A stretch of 23,565 bases of DNA, from NCBI GenBank assembly GCA_903873955.1, contig CAIQQL010000056.1, forward strand, positions 1 through 23,565, given 5' to 3'. Within the stretch, counting starts at the first letter, position 1, and every line of letters begins with the position of its first letter. Position numbers and translations under genes: made by a program. The stretch comes from an uncultured archaeon (GTDB lineage: Archaea; Nanobdellota; Nanobdellia; Pacearchaeales; GW2011-AR1). The notes under the pieces were generated by a model, which saw only the letters and a list, made by a program, of their open reading frames with translations, was not told the DNA's origin and did not search any database. Of the stretch, positions 21,085 through 23,565 are shown in pieces.

Positions 21085-21462
21085 ATGGATCTTCAAAACA
21101 CGCAGTATACAAAATATGAAATTGCCCGTATTATCGGCGCACGAGCCCTGCAGATTGCCATGGATGCTCCCTTGCTCTTTAAGATATCTGAAGATGAACT
21201 CAAGGCCATCAAGTATGATTCTATCAAAATTGCCGAAAGGGAATTTGAAGCAGGCGCTCTGCCTATCGCAATCAACAGACCTACGCCAAGGAAGCGCAGG
21301 GACAGATTGTCTATCAAGGAAGAGAAAGAAGTCACTGATGAAGAGCTTGCTGCAAAAGAGCATGAAGTGGAAAAAGACATTGCAGAAAATGCCGAGGAAT
21401 TAGGTTTGGTCGAGGCAGAAGAAGAGCCTACTGAACTTGCTGATACCGGCGATGAGCAATAA
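21085..21462 (+). CDS. rpoK: DNA-directed RNA polymerase subunit Rpo6 (RpoK) with acidic C-terminal tail
   Basis: 125 residues. The core at 8-70 is the Rpo6/RpoK/omega fold: YTKYEIARIIGARALQIAMD (8-27), then APLLF and IAEREFEAGALPIAINRP (49-66). The subunit clamps the largest subunit during polymerase assembly. Residues about 77-125 form an acidic, Glu-rich tail that most archaeal RpoK proteins (about 55-95 residues) lack. It follows rrp42 by 11 nt with no separate promoter, so it belongs to the exosome operon. The following enolase recalls the rpoN-rpoK-eno-rps2 order of many archaea, although rpoN is not here. Confidence 0.93.
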   Translation: MDLQNTQYTKYEIARIIGARALQIAMDAPLLFKISEDELKAIKYDSIKIAEREFEAGALPIAINRPTPRKRRDRLSIKEEKEVTDEELAAKEHEVEKDIAENAEELGLVEAEEEPTELADTGDEQ

Positions 21463-21471
21463 GTAACTTCT

Positions 21472-21485
21472 CATTTATTTTTTAT
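21472..21485 (+). terminator. T-rich terminator after rpoK
   Basis: CATTTATTTTTTATT begins about 10 nt after the stop codon and fits archaeal oligo-T termination of the exosome-rpoK operon, just before the enolase promoter. Confidence 0.4.
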
Positions 21486-21489
21486 TCGA

Positions 21490-21499
21490 TTTATAAAAG
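21490..21499 (+). promoter_or_regulatory. TATA box of enolase gene
   Basis: TTTATAAAAG predicts a start near 21519 and a leader of about 16 nt. A 4-codon frame beginning at ATG 21527 overlaps the enolase start out of frame. Confidence 0.5.
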
Positions 21500-21534
21500 G
21501 ATATTCTTAAAAACACATCTCTCTTAATGAAAGG

Positions 21535-22677
21535 ATGTTGATTAAAGAGGTGCGTGCAAGGCAAATCAATGACTCTCGGGGTAAACCGACGATAGAAGTG
21601 AGGGTCAATGGTCTTTCCGCGTCTTCTCCCTCAGGAAAATCAACTGGCAGTTATGAGACTCCTTGTTGGCATGAAAGTTTGGCTTGGAATATCCATGCGA
21701 TAAACTCTCTTTTCTTTCCATTTTCATTCAATGCATTTTCTGATCTGGAAAAAGTCGAAGCACAAATAAAAAAGACTTTTAAATTCAAGGATGTGAAATC
21801 CTTCGGGGCAAATGCGCTTTTTGCATTGGAGTCTGCATTGCTCAAGGCATGTGCAGCTTCACAAAAAAAGCAGCTCTGGCAGGTGATTAACCCGAAAGCC
21901 AAAGTGTTCCCGGTACCGGCAGGTAACGCTATCGGCGGAGGGTTGCATAGCGAGGGATTCTCGCAGCATCCCATGTTCCAGGAGTTTTTGCTTATCCCCA
22001 AAGGGAAGTCTGTCAATGAGAACATCAAGATTATGAACTCAGTGTATGCTGAGCTTGGAAAAAAGCTCCGGGCAAGAAGCACCAATGATGAGGGGGCCTG
22101 GCAGACGACCTGGAAGGAGCAGGAAGTGTTAGACCTGCTTTCAGGGTTCTCAAAGAAGGTTTCTATAGGTATGGATGTGGCTTCCTCTTCTTTTTATGAT
22201 GCGAAAAAAAAGGAGTATCGTTATACTGACAAGCATTTAAGTCGCGAACAGCAGATAGCCTATGTCAATCATCTGATCAACAAGTACAAACCTGTATACG
22301 TTGAAGACCCTCTCTTTGAGGAGGACTTCAAGGGGTTTGCGCAGATCGCCAGGGACTCTTTCCATTTTATCGTTGGTGATGATCTGACTGCTACACATAT
22401 GGAACGGGTAAAAAAGGCGGCAAAGACAAAGGCTATCAACGCCATGATCATCAAACCCAATCAAAACGGTTCTTTGCTTGAGGTACAGAAAATTTTCTCC
22501 CTGTGCAAAAAGAATAACCTCAGAACTATCCTCTCCCATCGTTCAGGTGAGACCTTGGATGATGCCTTGGCCGATTATGCGTTCGGATTTCAGGCAGACT
22601 TTATCAAATGCGGGATTGCGACCCCCTGGAGAGCGGTTAAACTCAAACGTCTCAGGGCCATAGAATTGTCTTTGTAA
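21535..22677 (+). CDS. eno: Enolase, compact divergent form
   Basis: 380 residues, about 40-50 shorter than usual enolases (about 415-435). Enolase interconverts 2-phosphoglycerate and phosphoenolpyruvate. By alignment from memory the active-site set is intact: loop Ser36 in SGKSTG, H138 and E150, E186 in NDEGAW (usual GDEGG), metal ligands D214, E257 and D282 or D283, K307, H335-R336-S337 in SHRSGET and K358 in IKCG. The odd points are loss of the second Gly in DEGG, SSSFY instead of SEFY, an altered STGSYETPCWHE loop, and shortened connections. Only ATG 21535 gives the MLIKEVRARQINDSRG start. It has its own promoter and lies beside rpoK as in many archaea. It is probably an active enolase. 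Confidence 0.9.
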   Translation: MLIKEVRARQINDSRGKPTIEVRVNGLSASSPSGKSTGSYETPCWHESLAWNIHAINSLFFPFSFNAFSDLEKVEAQIKKTFKFKDVKSFGANALFALESALLKACAASQKKQLWQVINPKAKVFPVPAGNAIGGGLHSEGFSQHPMFQEFLLIPKGKSVNENIKIMNSVYAELGKKLRARSTNDEGAWQTTWKEQEVLDLLSGFSKKVSIGMDVASSSFYDAKKKEYRYTDKHLSREQQIAYVNHLINKYKPVYVEDPLFEEDFKGFAQIARDSFHFIVGDDLTATHMERVKKAAKTKAINAMIIKPNQNGSLLEVQKIFSLCKKNNLRTILSHRSGETLDDALADYAFGFQADFIKCGIATPWRAVKLKRLRAIELSL

Positions 22678-22712
22678 TCTCAGGATATCAATACAAGATT
22701 TCTAAAGTTAAA

Positions 22713-22720
22713 TTTATAAC
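22713..22720 (+). promoter_or_regulatory. TATA box of YbjQ-family gene
   Basis: TTTATAAC is centred 25-26 nt before ATG 22742, which predicts a leaderless mRNA. Confidence 0.5.
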
Positions 22721-22741
22721 CTCTTCTTACGTTAGTATCCT

Positions 22742-23068
22742 ATGAAAGCAGAGATGACATCGACCTCCTTTGAAATTCACGGTTATAAGACTGTGAAAAG
22801 TCTGGGCGTTGTGAGGGGACTTATAGTCCGATCGCGTTCTTTAATAGGAAATATCGGCGCAGGAATCCAATCTCTTTTTGGAGGAAATATTACGCTTTAT
22901 ACTCAGCTTTGTGAACAGGCGCGTCAGGAATCCTTCGATATGATGATGAAACACGCCGAGGATCTGGGTGCTAATGCAATTATCGGGGTTCGATATGATG
23001 CAACGGAAATTGCCGGGGGCATCACTGAAGTGCTCTGCTACGGGACAGCAGTGGTTGTTAAAAAATAA
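22742..23068 (+). CDS. YbjQ/UPF0145 family protein
   Basis: 108 residues. The UPF0145 (YbjQ, sometimes called putative heavy-metal-binding) family is recognised from TSTSFEIHGYKTVKSLGVVRG (in part, 6-26), the central LCEQARQESFDMMMKHAEDLGANAIIGVRYD (in part, 56-86) and the end ITEVLCYGTAVVV. Bacterial members form small beta-barrel pentamers; their function is unsettled, so the metal-binding name should be treated with care. The length is standard (about 105-110). It is monocistronic, with a well-spaced TATA element and a T-run 9 nt after the stop. Confidence 0.9.
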   Translation: MKAEMTSTSFEIHGYKTVKSLGVVRGLIVRSRSLIGNIGAGIQSLFGGNITLYTQLCEQARQESFDMMMKHAEDLGANAIIGVRYDATEIAGGITEVLCYGTAVVVKK

Positions 23069-23076
23069 GCTCAAAA

Positions 23077-23082
23077 TTTTTT
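23077..23082 (+). terminator. Oligo-T terminator after YbjQ-family gene
   Basis: Six consecutive T residues lie 9-14 nt past the stop codon. Confidence 0.4.
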
Positions 23083-23131
23083 CTAAGAAGTGTTTTCATG
23101 AGTACGGTTCAAACTTGTATATCCAAAAATG

Positions 23132-23139
23132 TTTTAAGG
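23132..23139 (+). promoter_or_regulatory. Possible TATA element of GNAT gene
   Basis: TTTTAAGG is centred about 40 nt before ATG 23176 and would give a leader of about 16 nt. TTGTATAT (23116-23123) is an alternative farther upstream. Confidence 0.3.
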
Positions 23140-23175
23140 ATGAGACTGTTGTGACTTTTGAGGAAAAAGCATAAT

Positions 23176-23565
23176 ATGGTACTGAAAATTCGTAAGGCAG
23201 TTCATGGTGATCTTAATGAACTTGCAGAAATATATCGGGCGGTTTATATCGATTTTGATGTAGGTGAAAAGTGGACGAATAGGTCCGCTTATGCTATGTT
23301 GGAATCTTTGCTAAAAAAAGTCCCGGACTTATGCTTTTCGGCTGAAGAGGATGGGCAGATCATTGGTGCTTTTTTTGTCGGTGTTAAACCTTGGTGGGAT
23401 GGGAATCATCTGGTTGATGGGGAGATTTTTGTCCATCCTCATTATCAAAAACGCGGTGTAGGGACAAAATTAATAAAATTTGTCTTTGAGTATGCTCTAG
23501 AAACATATAAAGTAGTCCGATGGGATACCTACACTTTTAGGAACAAATATCCTTTAAAATGGTAT
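23176..23565 (+). CDS. GNAT-family N-acetyltransferase, 3' end cut by window edge
   Basis: 130 residues are visible and the frame is open at the right edge. The protein begins MVLKIRKAVHGDLNELAEIY, the usual GNAT first strand and helix, followed by CFSAEEDGQIIGAFFVGV (53-70), the beta2-beta4 region. Acetyl-CoA-binding motif A is IFVHPHYQKRGVGTKLIK (84-101), with QKRGVG matching the Q/RxxGxG/A loop. Members acetylate amines on small molecules, antibiotics or protein termini; the substrate cannot be told from sequence. A GAGGAAAAA stretch precedes the ATG by about 8-12 nt. It probably has its own promoter. Confidence 0.88.
   Translation, partial: MVLKIRKAVHGDLNELAEIYRAVYIDFDVGEKWTNRSAYAMLESLLKKVPDLCFSAEEDGQIIGAFFVGVKPWWDGNHLVDGEIFVHPHYQKRGVGTKLIKFVFEYALETYKVVRWDTYTFRNKYPLKWY

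Noticed and set aside
22968..23174. 68-residue frame overlapping the YbjQ gene end
   Set aside because: The first half is YbjQ in another frame and the rest is A/T-rich intergenic sequence containing promoter-like elements of the GNAT gene.
1..23565. CRISPR arrays, insertion sequences, prophage or defence islands
   Set aside because: No regularly spaced repeats, transposase motifs, terminal inverted repeats or defence-protein motifs were seen anywhere in the window.

Overview
The window is archaeal chromosome, almost certainly from a DPANN-type lineage (Woesearchaeota/Pacearchaeota-like; this placement is an inference from gene order and protein style, not from a phylogeny). It carries archaeal-only ribosomal proteins (eS4, eL19, eL32), aIF1, archaeal SecY with an EMC3/DUF106 insertase, a 20S proteasome alpha subunit, the exosome genes rrp4-rrp41-rrp42, RNA polymerase subunit Rpo6 and archaeal TATA-box promoters. 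Genes are tightly packed, with frequent 4-nt ATGA overlaps.

Layout. (a) 1-3413 is accessory or surface-related: the 5' part of a zinc-ribbon protein (minus strand), an FkbM-type methyltransferase, tRNA-Thr(CGU) (minus), a large N-sequon-rich surface protein with Ig-like repeats anchored by a C-terminal helix, and a 70-residue membrane protein. (b) 3414-3742 has no convincing gene. It holds a textbook BRE/TATA promoter and a leader of about 110 nt ahead of the ribosomal operon. (c) 3743-15273 is a 23-gene superoperon: uL3-uL4-uL23-uL2-uS19-uL22-uS3-uL29-aIF1-uS17-uL14-uL24-eS4-uL5-uS14-uS8-uL6-eL32-eL19-uL18-uS5-uL30-uL15. (d) 15356-17339 is secY plus the DUF106 insertase, with its own promoter. 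(e) 17382-17876 is a DUF5680-family protein, convergent with psmA (17903-18628, minus). (f) 18830-21462 is a second operon, rrp4-rrp41-rrp42-rpoK. (g) 21535-23565 holds a compact divergent enolase, a YbjQ/UPF0145 protein and the start of a GNAT acetyltransferase.

Functionally the window is the gene-expression core: ribosome and initiation factor synthesis, insertion of membrane proteins (SecY, EMC3-like), RNA decay (exosome), protein decay (proteasome) and transcription (Rpo6). Several single-gene units have a TATA element centred about 25 nt before the ATG, so their mRNAs are probably leaderless. The ribosomal and exosome operons have longer leaders.

I see no CRISPR array, transposon, phage or defence system. 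The items most worth a second look are the structured leader of the ribosomal operon, an Ala/Pro/Lys insertion of about 80-90 residues in uL22, an acidic insertion at the Rrp41 active site, the acidic tail of Rpo6, the shortened enolase with intact catalytic residues, the absence of Rpp29, SBDS and eL37/L37Ae genes from their usual places, and the uncharacterised surface and small membrane proteins.
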